A DNA stretch of 9,020 nt from Actinomycetota bacterium (GTDB taxonomy: Bacteria > Actinomycetota > Acidimicrobiia > Acidimicrobiales > Ilumatobacteraceae), in assembly GCA_005793785.1 (NCBI GenBank), contig SXPW01000010.1, positions 1 through 9,020 on the forward strand, given 5' to 3'. The notes below the pieces were generated by a model. The model saw only the letters and a program-made list of their open reading frames with translations. It had not been told where the DNA came from and ran no database searches. The position numbers were made by a program, and so were the translations under genes. This document shows, in pieces, positions 1 to 6,045 of the stretch. How positions within the stretch are numbered: position 1 is the stretch's first letter; every line of letters starts with the position of its first letter.

Positions 1-561
1 CAGGAGCGCATCACCTCCACGCGCGGTCGCTCGATCACCTCGCTGCAGGCCGTGTACGTTCCTGCGGACGACTACACCGATCCGGCACCGTTCACCACGT
101 TCACCTTCTTGGACGCGACGACGGAATTGTCCCGCCAGATTGCCTCACTCGGCATCTATCCGGCGGTCGACCCGCTGGCATCGACCTCGACGATTCTGTC
201 GCCCGAGGTGGTCGGCGAGCGCCACTACAACGTGGCCCGTCGCGTGCAAGAAATCCTCCAGCGCTACAAGGAACTACAGGACATCATCGCGATTCTCGGA
301 CTCGATGAATTGTCGGAAGAAGACCGCCAGACCGTGTCACGTGCCCGCAAGGTGCAACGTTTCCTCTCGCAGCCGTTCTACGTGGCGGAGGTGTTCACTG
401 GCGTGAAGGGCGAATACGTGCCGACCGCCGAAACCGTCGAGAGCTTCGAAGCCATCGTGAAGGGCGAGTTGGACGACGTGCCCGAGCAGGCATTCCTCAA
501 CGTCGGCAGCGTCGAACAAGTCTTGGCGAAGGCCAAGGCACTGCAAGAGTCGGCAGCGTAA
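1..561 (+). CDS. atpD: ATP synthase F1 subunit beta, C-terminal part (5' truncated by window)
   Basis: This is the catalytic beta subunit of the cytoplasmic F1 sector of the proton-translocating ATP synthase, which makes ATP from ADP and phosphate. The reading frame is open from base 1, so 186 C-terminal residues are visible and the nucleotide-binding P-loop lies outside the window. Recognisable beta-subunit signatures in order are ITSLQAVYVPADD, TDPAP, LDATTELSR, the YPAVDPLASTS stretch, and the DELSEED motif (bases 304-324) that contacts the gamma/epsilon rotor. RFLSQPF and VAEVFTG follow. TDPAP is preceded by Tyr where Leu is common, a conservative oddity. The stop TAA at 559-561 is followed 9 bp later by atpC, the usual operon order. 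An internal GTG at base 52 is not the real start. The identification is very secure. Confidence 0.99.
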   Translation, partial: QERITSTRGRSITSLQAVYVPADDYTDPAPFTTFTFLDATTELSRQIASLGIYPAVDPLASTSTILSPEVVGERHYNVARRVQEILQRYKELQDIIAILGLDELSEEDRQTVSRARKVQRFLSQPFYVAEVFTGVKGEYVPTAETVESFEAIVKGELDDVPEQAFLNVGSVEQVLAKAKALQESAA

Positions 562-564
562 GGA
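560..564 (+). promoter_or_regulatory. Ribosome binding site for atpC
   Basis: AAGGA overlaps the atpD stop codon and lies 6 bases before the GTG at 571. This spacing favours GTG 571 over the in-frame ATG at 589 as the atpC start, and it suggests translation coupled to atpD. Confidence 0.6.
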
Positions 565-570
565 ACCACG

Positions 571-984
571 GTGGCCAGCGGAGCAACGATGCGCGTCGAG
601 GTGGTTTCACCCGAGCGTGTGCTGTTCTCCGGCGTCGCCACGCAGCTCATCACGCGCACCGAGAGCGGGGGCGAAATCGCGTTCCTCCCGGGCCATACGT
701 CGTTCCTCGGGGTATTGACCGAGAATCACACGCGGATTTATCTGGAGGACGGGAAGGTGCAGAACGTCGCCGTGCACGGCGGTTACGTAGAGGCATCAGG
801 GGGACACGTCACGATTCTCTCGGACAATGCCGAACTGGCTGAAGACATCGATGTCGCTCGAGCCCGCGCCGCAATGGAGCGGGCGGAGACCGCCATGCGC
901 GGCGAACACGACGCCACCGTGGAGGCGGACCTCCGCCGTGCACATGCTCGCCTCTCCGCCACGGGCGGAATCGGCAACGCGTAG
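571..984 (+). CDS. atpC: ATP synthase F1 subunit epsilon
   Basis: The epsilon subunit is part of the central rotor stalk of F1 and can inhibit ATP hydrolysis through its mobile C-terminal helices. The 137-residue length is normal for the family. Residues ~7-88 form the N-terminal beta-sandwich. They include VVSPERVLFSG, the hallmark GEIAFLPGHT (residues 35-43) and VHGGYVE. Residues ~91-132 are Ala/Arg/Glu-rich, as expected for the C-terminal helical hairpin. A GTG start at 571 is chosen because AAGGA lies 6 bases upstream; ATG at 589 is the alternative and would only shorten the N-terminus by 6 residues. It follows atpD by 9 bp and is the last gene of the ATP synthase operon in the usual order. 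A 33-bp gap separates it from the SDR gene, so co-transcription beyond atpC is possible. Confidence 0.97.
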   Translation: MASGATMRVEVVSPERVLFSGVATQLITRTESGGEIAFLPGHTSFLGVLTENHTRIYLEDGKVQNVAVHGGYVEASGGHVTILSDNAELAEDIDVARARAAMERAETAMRGEHDATVEADLRRAHARLSATGGIGNA

Positions 985-1017
985 GCGTCGCGGTCCATCT
1001 GCAATGACGGCCGCCCC

Positions 1018-1800
1018 GTGAAGAAGGCACCGTTTTCCCACGCGCTCGTCACTGGTGCATCAAGCGGAATCGGCGAGGCAGTCGCCAACAAGCTCGGCAA
1101 AGCGGGCGTCGGCATGGTGCTCGTGGCGAGGCGAAAGGACCGCCTCGATGCGATCGCAGCGAGATTCCCGAGCGTCGAGGTGCTCGTCGCCGATTTGACC
1201 ACATCGTCTGGTCTCTCCGCGGTACTTGAACGGTTGGGGAGTACGTCGTTGCCAAACATCGAACTCGTCGTCAACAACGCTGGCTTCGGCACGAGTGGCC
1301 CGTTCGCCGACGCCGACCCCGAGCGCCTCAGCCGTGAGATTTCCCTGAACATCAACGCGCTCACGCGCATCTCGCACGAAGCCGTGCGTCAGATGCTTCC
1401 GCGCGGACGCGGATACCTACTCAACGTCTCGAGCATCGCCTCGTTCCAACCCGGGCCCGACCTCGCCGTGTACGCGGCCACCAAGGCCTTCGTCACCAGC
1501 CTCACGGAGTCACTCCACGAGGAACTGCGCGGCTCGGGAATTCGCGTCACCGCTCTGTGTCCGGGGCTCACGCACACCGAATTCCAGAGCATCTCCAACA
1601 CCTCGGGCCTCGAGTCGAACTTCCCCGAGTTCGCCTGGATGTCAGCCGACGACGTGGCGCGCGATGGATTGCGGGCCGTTGCCGCTGGGAAGGCGATCTG
1701 CGTGCCAGGTCTCGTGAATAAGTCGCTCGCGACGGTGTCGACCTTCACGCCACGTGGACTCGCGCGCCGCATCGCGGGACTTGCGACACGTCTGCGCTGA
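1018..1800 (+). CDS. Short-chain dehydrogenase/reductase (classical SDR family)
   Basis: A cytoplasmic NAD(P)-dependent oxidoreductase of 260 residues, the usual length for a classical SDR. It has the cofactor motif TGASSGIG (residues 12-19), an ARRKDRL stretch after beta-2 whose basic residues suggest NADP(H) preference, NNAG (86-89), Asn111, and the catalytic triad Ser139, Tyr152, Lys156 (YxxxK). The CPGLTHTEF segment (181-189) closes the cofactor site. The overall pattern resembles the DltE/YqjQ-like broad-specificity group, but the substrate cannot be read from sequence. The start is GTG at 1018, because the next in-frame Met (residue 33) falls after the glycine motif and the upstream frame stops at the end of atpC. 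No clear Shine-Dalgarno is present. A 5-codon ATG frame (1004-1021) ends with its TGA overlapping this GTG. It sits behind atpC and is convergent with the next gene. Confidence 0.94.
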   Translation: MKKAPFSHALVTGASSGIGEAVANKLGKAGVGMVLVARRKDRLDAIAARFPSVEVLVADLTTSSGLSAVLERLGSTSLPNIELVVNNAGFGTSGPFADADPERLSREISLNINALTRISHEAVRQMLPRGRGYLLNVSSIASFQPGPDLAVYAATKAFVTSLTESLHEELRGSGIRVTALCPGLTHTEFQSISNTSGLESNFPEFAWMSADDVARDGLRAVAAGKAICVPGLVNKSLATVSTFTPRGLARRIAGLATRLR

Positions 1801-1806
1801 TCGCGC

Positions 1807-1828
1807 TCCGACTGGTCCGTTCGTCGGA
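1807..1828. terminator. Possible bidirectional terminator hairpin
   Basis: TCCGAC (1807-1812) and GTCGGA (1823-1828) are perfect inverted repeats separated by 10 bases. They lie in the 28-bp gap between two convergent stop codons, where a shared terminator would be expected. There is no T-tract and the stem is only 6 bp, so this could be chance. Confidence 0.35.
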
Positions 1829-2593
1829 TTACTCCGTGACGGTGATGCGAATCGGCGTGCGACTCGACCACGACGATCCCCCGATTGGACTCAAGAGCAG
1901 ATCGTACGTGCCAGGGGAGAGCGTGGTCGGGATCGACAACGACAACTGCACGGGCTGGTACACGGAAATCCGCGTGATTCCGAGTCGTGGACGTCCACTC
2001 GTCGACGGCGGCAGCAGCGTGCTTCCGCATGCTGTCGGCACGTTGCCTCTGAGCATCAGTTGTGTGAGACCTCCAGCTGTGACGGTGGTTCCAGACAAGG
2101 AAACCTGAACCGACGTCGACCAACCTGCCATCGGTGAGCTGAACTCGTTGCCCTTTCCGATTGAAGACTTGCAGTTGTCGATGAGTTCCTGGAGCGTGCT
2201 GTTGTAGTCGAGTTCGGTGGTTTCACCCTGCATCACGGCATTAATGGTGACGGCAACGGCAATTGCATCGCCGCGCTTGACCGTCGTGCGGCTCACCGCT
2301 ACGTCGGCCTTGGTGCCACCCTGAACGTATTGAGTTGGGAGCGTGAACGGATGGCCGTATGGCAACGTAGTTGTTGTAGTAGCGGCACCTGCACCTGCAG
2401 ATGCCGTCTTCCAGCGCAATGTCTTCCCGGTCTTCGTGCAGGTATACGTGACTTTCTTCAGTCGTACCGTTGTTCCTTCGACGGTGCACTTGGTGTTGAG
2501 GATCTGCGGCGTGACGGCGCCGGCCGATGCTGAAGCCGACCACACGAGCGGCATGAGAAGTCCGAAGGCGAGCGTGCGGAGGGGAGGTTTCAT
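1829..2593 (-). CDS. Secreted protein: two-cysteine N-terminal module plus Ig-like beta domain
   Basis: No named family is recognised. The 254-residue product starts with a typical Sec signal peptide (MKPPLRTLAFGLL..., likely cleavage after SASASA near residue 24). The module C36-x3-G-x11-C52-x3-G-x2-L-x-W61-K follows, then a short Thr run. A beta-rich C-terminal domain spans ~86-254. This domain is clearly paralogous to the extracellular domain of the membrane protein encoded just upstream (2664-4088). Both share an xDVxxxRxxVxxGD start, Cys142/Cys190 equivalents, V[SQ]VSL[SA]GT, TAGG/SAGG and GTYDL...TPI...TVT. Paired cysteines suggest disulfides outside the membrane. An ATG 12 codons further upstream (2629) is open, but the signal peptide fits the start at 2593. 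The gene lies 70 bp behind the membrane protein gene on the same strand and is probably in its operon. Possible roles are soluble ligand, decoy or partner of the anchored domain. Confidence 0.85.
   Translation of the reverse strand: MKPPLRTLAFGLLMPLVWSASASAGAVTPQILNTKCTVEGTTVRLKKVTYTCTKTGKTLRWKTASAGAGAATTTTTLPYGHPFTLPTQYVQGGTKADVAVSRTTVKRGDAIAVAVTINAVMQGETTELDYNSTLQELIDNCKSSIGKGNEFSSPMAGWSTSVQVSLSGTTVTAGGLTQLMLRGNVPTACGSTLLPPSTSGRPRLGITRISVYQPVQLSLSIPTTLSPGTYDLLLSPIGGSSWSSRTPIRITVTE
1832..2338 (-). repeat. Paralogous Ig-like domain, secreted copy
   Basis: The C-terminal ~169 residues of the secreted protein align along their length with the extracellular domain encoded at 2667-3179. In the last 28 columns, compared without gaps, I count 13 identities (for example GTYDL.L and TPI..TVT). 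Both cysteines are retained. Confidence 0.85.
2408..2488 (-). repeat. Two-cysteine module, copy A
   Basis: This encodes C-x3-G-x11-C-x3-G-x2-L-x-W-K of the secreted protein at 1829-2593, ending CTKTGKTLRWK. It matches the other three copies in spacing. A and the Rieske copy share the CTKTG core. Confidence 0.85.
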
Positions 2594-2663
2594 GACCGCA
2601 TAAACGATGTGACCGTCGGTGTGTGACACGGCCGTCGGGCCAGTGTTGGCTGTCTGCCGATCG

Positions 2664-4088
2664 TCACCCCGTGACCGTCAAGGTGATCGGTGTCGATTTG
2701 GTGAAACCAGTGGGACCAAGGGCGTCGAGTACCAGGTCGTAGGTGCCCGCCTTCAGTGATCGCGGAATTCGAAGGGTAATCGGCACCTCGCGGTAGAGGG
2801 TGAGCCGCACCACGTCAATGGTCAGGGGACTCGCGCTGACCGCGTATTTCCCGCACTCCCTCGCGATATTGCCGACCACGACGAGCGTGGTGAATCCACC
2901 GGCACTGACGTTGGTGCCCGCAAGCGAGACCGAGACGTTCGTGGCGAGTCCCGGCGTGGGCGGGGTGGTGGTCTTTGCGCCGATGAGCAACCGACAGGCG
3001 TTGACGAGGTCGGCGAGTTCGGTCATGCCCGTTCGAAAGAACGGGTTGATGAACACACCGCTGATGCGAACCGACACATCAACGGAGTCGCCTGGCGCGA
3101 CGCGATCGCGGCCGATCGTGACGTCGGCTCGCACGTCGTTTGCGGTGATGTACTGGTTTGGCTCCTCAAAGTTGACGCCTCCCGGAGGAAGAATCGTGCT
3201 CGCGGTCGTGATTGTGGCCGGCACGCTCGTCGTGGGTGGCGTCGGTGCAGAAGTGGTGACTGGCTTCTGGGTGGTGCTGATCGTCGTGGTCGGAGCCACA
3301 CTCGAGGTGGCAACGCCGCTCGAGTCTGGCAGCGAGGTTGTGGTGGTCACCGAAACTGTCGTATCGACGACGGCAGCAGTGGTCTCGACGGCGACGGTCG
3401 CGCTCGAGTCGCGTGGCGGCTGCTGACTGTTTCGTAAGGTCATCCCGCCGAGCAGCAGTACCGCAGTGGTGACGACTGCCAACAGCGACGTTGCCCAGGT
3501 GCGACGAGTGCCGCGAATCAACTCCGCAACCAGCGAGCTAGCCGATGTCGGCAACCCGTAGGACAAGTCCGCGGTGTGCGTCGCACCCGTGCGACGAAGC
3601 GGACCCAGTGCGATCACCTCGGGGCGCCCGCGTCGACGAACGGTGACCCACGGGCGCGAGAATCTCGCCCACCACGGCAAACGCATCGACACTCTCACCA
3701 CGCCGCGCGCCGGGTCGTCGACGATCCGCACGTCGAGAGCCCGTGAATTCAACCCGGTGAGCACGGGAAAGATCGCAGACTCCGACGGTTCCGCTACTGC
3801 TGGGGTCGGAATCTGCACGACGACGTCGGGCAGGGAGTCGCGCTCGGGTGTCGCGACTCGATCGGCGACGACTTCACCAAAGAGTTTGCGAACATGCTCG
3901 AGAGCGACTGCGACCTCGGGATTCGCGACGTCGAGGTCGAGCACGAAGCCTGCGACGGTCCCCGAGTTTCCGTAGGCGATCGTCAGCACTTCGTTGTATT
4001 GGTCGAGCGACGACCACTGGCCGATCGGCTCGATGAAGCCCTCCCAACGTCGACCAACGGAGTCATACACGAGGCGAATGTCAGTCAC
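2664..4088 (-). CDS. Single-pass membrane protein with cytoplasmic domain, Thr/Pro linker and extracellular Ig-like domain
   Basis: The 474-residue protein has four parts. Residues 1-~195 are a cysteine-free N-terminal region with beta-rich stretches (LTIAYGNSGTVAGFVLDLD; VVRVSMRLPWW). Residues ~200-217 are one hydrophobic helix (SLLAVVTTAVLLLGGMTL), preceded by RGTRRTW, so the positive-inside rule puts the N-terminus in the cytoplasm. Residues ~218-303 are a Ser/Thr/Pro/Val-rich linker. Residues ~304-474 are a beta domain with Cys365 and Cys412, paralogous to the secreted protein downstream. The start is GTG 4088, which overlaps the end of the sigma-like gene by 8 bp (GTGACTGA), so translation is probably coupled. 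The architecture resembles anti-sigma factors or receptors that pass an external signal to a partner sigma factor. However, the usual zinc anti-sigma HxxxCxxC motif is absent, so an anti-sigma role is inference from gene order and topology only. Confidence 0.9.
   Translation of the reverse strand: MTDIRLVYDSVGRRWEGFIEPIGQWSSLDQYNEVLTIAYGNSGTVAGFVLDLDVANPEVAVALEHVRKLFGEVVADRVATPERDSLPDVVVQIPTPAVAEPSESAIFPVLTGLNSRALDVRIVDDPARGVVRVSMRLPWWARFSRPWVTVRRRGRPEVIALGPLRRTGATHTADLSYGLPTSASSLVAELIRGTRRTWATSLLAVVTTAVLLLGGMTLRNSQQPPRDSSATVAVETTAAVVDTTVSVTTTTSLPDSSGVATSSVAPTTTISTTQKPVTTSAPTPPTTSVPATITTASTILPPGGVNFEEPNQYITANDVRADVTIGRDRVAPGDSVDVSVRISGVFINPFFRTGMTELADLVNACRLLIGAKTTTPPTPGLATNVSVSLAGTNVSAGGFTTLVVVGNIARECGKYAVSASPLTIDVVRLTLYREVPITLRIPRSLKAGTYDLVLDALGPTGFTKSTPITLTVTG
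2667..3179 (-). repeat. Paralogous Ig-like domain, membrane-anchored copy
   Basis: Residues ~304-474 of the membrane protein. See the secreted copy at 1832-2338 for shared features. Its position outside the membrane is predicted from the single helix and the linker. Confidence 0.85.
3180..3437 (-). repeat. Ser/Thr/Pro-rich low-complexity linker
   Basis: This encodes roughly residues 218-303 of the membrane protein, dominated by Thr, Ser, Val and Pro (for example TTTTSLP, APTTTIS, APTPPTTSVP). It is a probable flexible cell-wall-spanning stalk. The antisense strand stays open here because of the biased composition. Confidence 0.8.
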
Positions 4089-4737
4089 GGCGCACCCCGA
4101 TCGTCGAGAGGGCCGCTTGCAAGAGTTCCATCACGCAGCGCCGGCAACGCGATCGCCGCTGTCGTTGGGCCGCCGGTGTCCTGCTCATTCCGCTGTGATA
4201 ACGGTCCACCACCGAGTAGATGACATCGTCCAGCCACGACTGTCCGACCGCCGCATCGCTGCCTTCCAGCAGCGCCAAATGCAGCACCTCGGTCGCGGCC
4301 GCATAAGTGATTCGGCTGTCGCACGACTTGCAGACGAAGCCGGAGGCGGCGACCCGGTGCATGGCGCTGAACAGCTCGTCGATGAACACCGATGACGTGG
4401 CCGTTTGGTCGGTGCCGGGCGGAGTCGGTGCGAGTCGGGCGGCGCTGACGATTGCGTGCTTCTCGTTTCGGTTACGCCGTGCCAGGTCGATCGCAAGATT
4501 CGACATCGTGCGGTAGGCGTACCGAGTGGCTTCGTCGTCGCTGTTCACATTCGGCAGCCTCTCGCTGCGCCGCTGCATCGAAGTCGCGAGCCGCTCGCAG
4601 GTCATCGCGACGAGGTCGGCCGGCTCGTCGGCCAGCCCGTACTTTCGCGCCAGGCGTACCGCCGCGACCGATCCGCCCTCGGAGACCGCCCAGCCGATCA
4701 TGGCGTCGCGCTGTCGGGTTAGTGTCCAGGCGTCCAT
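4081..4737 (-). CDS. Atypical ECF-like sigma factor with two CxxC pairs
   Basis: The 218-residue protein looks like a sigma-70 family factor of ECF size. Residues ~39-92 match sigma region 2: ADLVAMTCERL, then DEATRYAYRTMSNLAIDLARRNRNE, which resembles the usual 'W.YRIARNLAID..RR.R' helix. Residues ~147-210 could be region 4, ending in a basic helix (RTPAAQRQRRSRCRRCVMEL) like the ECF recognition helix 'AVRQRLSRARR.L.EL'. Unusual for an ECF factor are CKSC (136-139) just before region 4 and CRRC (198-201) inside it, which together could bind zinc or respond to redox state. The start is ATG 4737 with no clear Shine-Dalgarno; ATG at residue 13 is an alternative. It is the first gene of the unit and overlaps the membrane protein gene by 8 bp. 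The sigma call is moderately sure. A DNA-binding protein with a degenerate sigma fold is the main alternative. Confidence 0.72.
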   Translation of the reverse strand: MDAWTLTRQRDAMIGWAVSEGGSVAAVRLARKYGLADEPADLVAMTCERLATSMQRRSERLPNVNSDDEATRYAYRTMSNLAIDLARRNRNEKHAIVSAARLAPTPPGTDQTATSSVFIDELFSAMHRVAASGFVCKSCDSRITYAAATEVLHLALLEGSDAAVGQSWLDDVIYSVVDRYHSGMSRTPAAQRQRRSRCRRCVMELLQAALSTIGVRRD

Positions 4738-4812
4738 GGGGCGGATTGGCTCTGAGGCTAAATGACCGCCGAATCCTTGTCACTTCGGTGCCTCCCGACC
4801 GTTAAGAGGAGC
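4738..4812. promoter_or_regulatory. Divergent promoter region between sigma-like operon and exported-protein operon
   Basis: These 75 bases separate the start of the sigma-like gene (-) from the chosen start of the exported-protein gene (+), so promoters for both must lie here or in flanking coding sequence. I see no convincing consensus pair. TTGTCA at 4777-4782 with TTAAGA 19 bases later is a weak candidate on the + strand. The purine tract AAGAGGAG (4804-4811) sits unusually close to the ATG at 4813 but is the only Shine-Dalgarno-like sequence. Confidence 0.5.
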
Positions 4813-6045
4813 ATGCGAACAACAATTAAACGACCTATCGGTTGCCTGGCCGCGGCGACGTTACTGGCCCTGGTTGCGGTCGGCCCCGCAACGCAGGCCG
4901 CGACGCCGAATATCGCTGGCACACGATGCTCAAAAGCGGGTGTCATTCGCAGCGTCAAGTCCGTGGTCTTCGTGTGCGTGGGAGCGGGGAAGACCCTGAA
5001 GTGGAAGCAGACCGCAGGCGGCGGCCCATCGAAGGGTTCGTCGAACTCGACGACGGCGACGACGACCGCACCGACCACCACGACGACCGTGGCCAGGTCG
5101 TCCGCCGCGGCCATGGTCGCCGCAAAAATCAACACATTCGTGGCTCCGATGCGCACGAGGAACCAGCCGGTGCCGACGATCGAGTATCGATTCGGGCCCA
5201 GTGTCGGCGAAGCCGATCGCGCGATGACGCGACAGCTCGCGGAGTCGTTCTTCAAGTACGGGTCATTCCCGGAGCTTGCCAACTATCGAAACGCCATCTC
5301 GGTGTCGCTCAGTAATGCGGAGGTGATCGAGACGACTACTCCGTGGCACAACATTTCCAATTATGGAAACATCGCCGGCGCGTATACGGGCACGGGTACG
5401 TACGCGTTGGTAATCCAGAATCTCACCGCTCACCGTTGTGGCACGGGAGTCACCCCCGAAAGTTGCGCCACTCGCGACAATGGTGGTGCACTCGGGAGAT
5501 TCAGAACTCGCGTGAACATCCTCCACGAGCTGTCCCACGGCGGCAAGGTGGCAGTAATGGGTTTTGACCCGTCGCTCATCAACTCGGCTCTCGACCGACT
5601 TCCGATGTGGTTTGCATCCGGCATCAGCAACATTCAAGGTGCGATGGTGCTCGCTGTCATCGACAACACGAGTTACTCGAACCCGAATATCTCGGCGGAC
5701 CAGGCCACGCGATGCCGGAATGTGCCGATTTCGGTCAACAGCATCAATGATGTGAACGGCGACGGGGGCTGGGGCTGTAAAGGAAGCGGTACCGGGGACT
5801 TCGCGAACGAGATTCTCGTCGCGCGATTCGGCCTCGACAAAGTCATAAGTGTGATTTCCGAGATGCGCAGCAACCCGGTGAAGAGCACATGGCCTGACTG
5901 GTCGAGCGTTTGGGCAGACACCTTCCAGCGGGCATTCCTCCAGTCGCCGAGTTCGTTTGAACGCGACGTCGAGACATACCGAAACGCCGTGATCAACGGC
6001 AGAGAATTGCCTGCCGATTTCCTCGACGCCAAGGCTCGACCGTGA
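4813..6045 (+). CDS. Exported protein with two-cysteine module and metalloprotease-like HELSH motif
   Basis: The 410-residue product begins with a Sec signal peptide (MRTTIKRPIGCLAAATLLALVAVGP, cleavage near ATQA, residue ~29). The module C39...C55...W64-K65 follows, then a Thr-rich linker (~75-93) and a ~310-residue domain. This contains H238-E-L-S-H242-G-G, the HExxH zinc-protease pattern, and 27 residues after H242 the segment LPMWFASG. In gluzincin-like peptidases of the MA type, a 'W(F/L)xEG' segment at about this place gives the third zinc ligand Glu. Here it is Ser269, so activity may be lost or another ligand used. The substrate is unknown. A longer frame opens at 4762, but ATG 4813 fits the signal peptide and follows AAGAGGAG. 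Its stop overlaps the next gene's GTG. It is the first gene of a two-gene unit divergent from the sigma-like gene. Confidence 0.85.
   Translation: MRTTIKRPIGCLAAATLLALVAVGPATQAATPNIAGTRCSKAGVIRSVKSVVFVCVGAGKTLKWKQTAGGGPSKGSSNSTTATTTAPTTTTTVARSSAAAMVAAKINTFVAPMRTRNQPVPTIEYRFGPSVGEADRAMTRQLAESFFKYGSFPELANYRNAISVSLSNAEVIETTTPWHNISNYGNIAGAYTGTGTYALVIQNLTAHRCGTGVTPESCATRDNGGALGRFRTRVNILHELSHGGKVAVMGFDPSLINSALDRLPMWFASGISNIQGAMVLAVIDNTSYSNPNISADQATRCRNVPISVNSINDVNGDGGWGCKGSGTGDFANEILVARFGLDKVISVISEMRSNPVKSTWPDWSSVWADTFQRAFLQSPSSFERDVETYRNAVINGRELPADFLDAKARP
4927..5007 (+). repeat. Two-cysteine module, copy B
   Basis: This encodes C-x3-G-x11-C-x3-G-x2-L-x-W-K (CSKAG...CVGAGKTLKWK). It is closest to copy C in the next gene: both read IAG-[ST]-[KR]-C, V-[IL]-R-[ST]-VK-[ST]-V and CVG-[AS]-GK-[ST]-L-[KR]-WK. 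Confidence 0.88.

Noticed and set aside
783..1370. A 195-codon - strand frame across atpC and the SDR gene
   Set aside because: It is antisense to two well-supported genes and its product is low-complexity Arg/Ser/Ala.
1389..2123. A 244-codon - strand frame spanning the SDR end and the secreted protein
   Set aside because: It overlaps the SDR catalytic region in antisense and the secreted protein gene in another frame, with no signal or motif of its own.
2594..2663. GTGT-GTG-ACAC inverted repeat in the gap before the secreted protein gene, considered as an operator or terminator
   Set aside because: The stem is only 4 bp with no extension, which is easily expected by chance.
2800..3426. A 208-codon + strand frame rich in Val/Thr
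   Set aside because: It is the antisense of the Thr/Pro-rich linker and beta domain of the membrane protein. Biased codon composition keeps it open.
4762..4812. N-terminal extension of the metalloprotease-like protein from ATG 4762
   Set aside because: The extra 17 residues would sit before a complete signal peptide starting at ATG 4813, which also follows an AAGAGGAG tract.
5041..5100. ACG/ACC-rich triplet stretch considered as a DNA repeat array
   Set aside because: It is explained by a Thr-rich protein linker, with irregular codons and no regular repeat unit.
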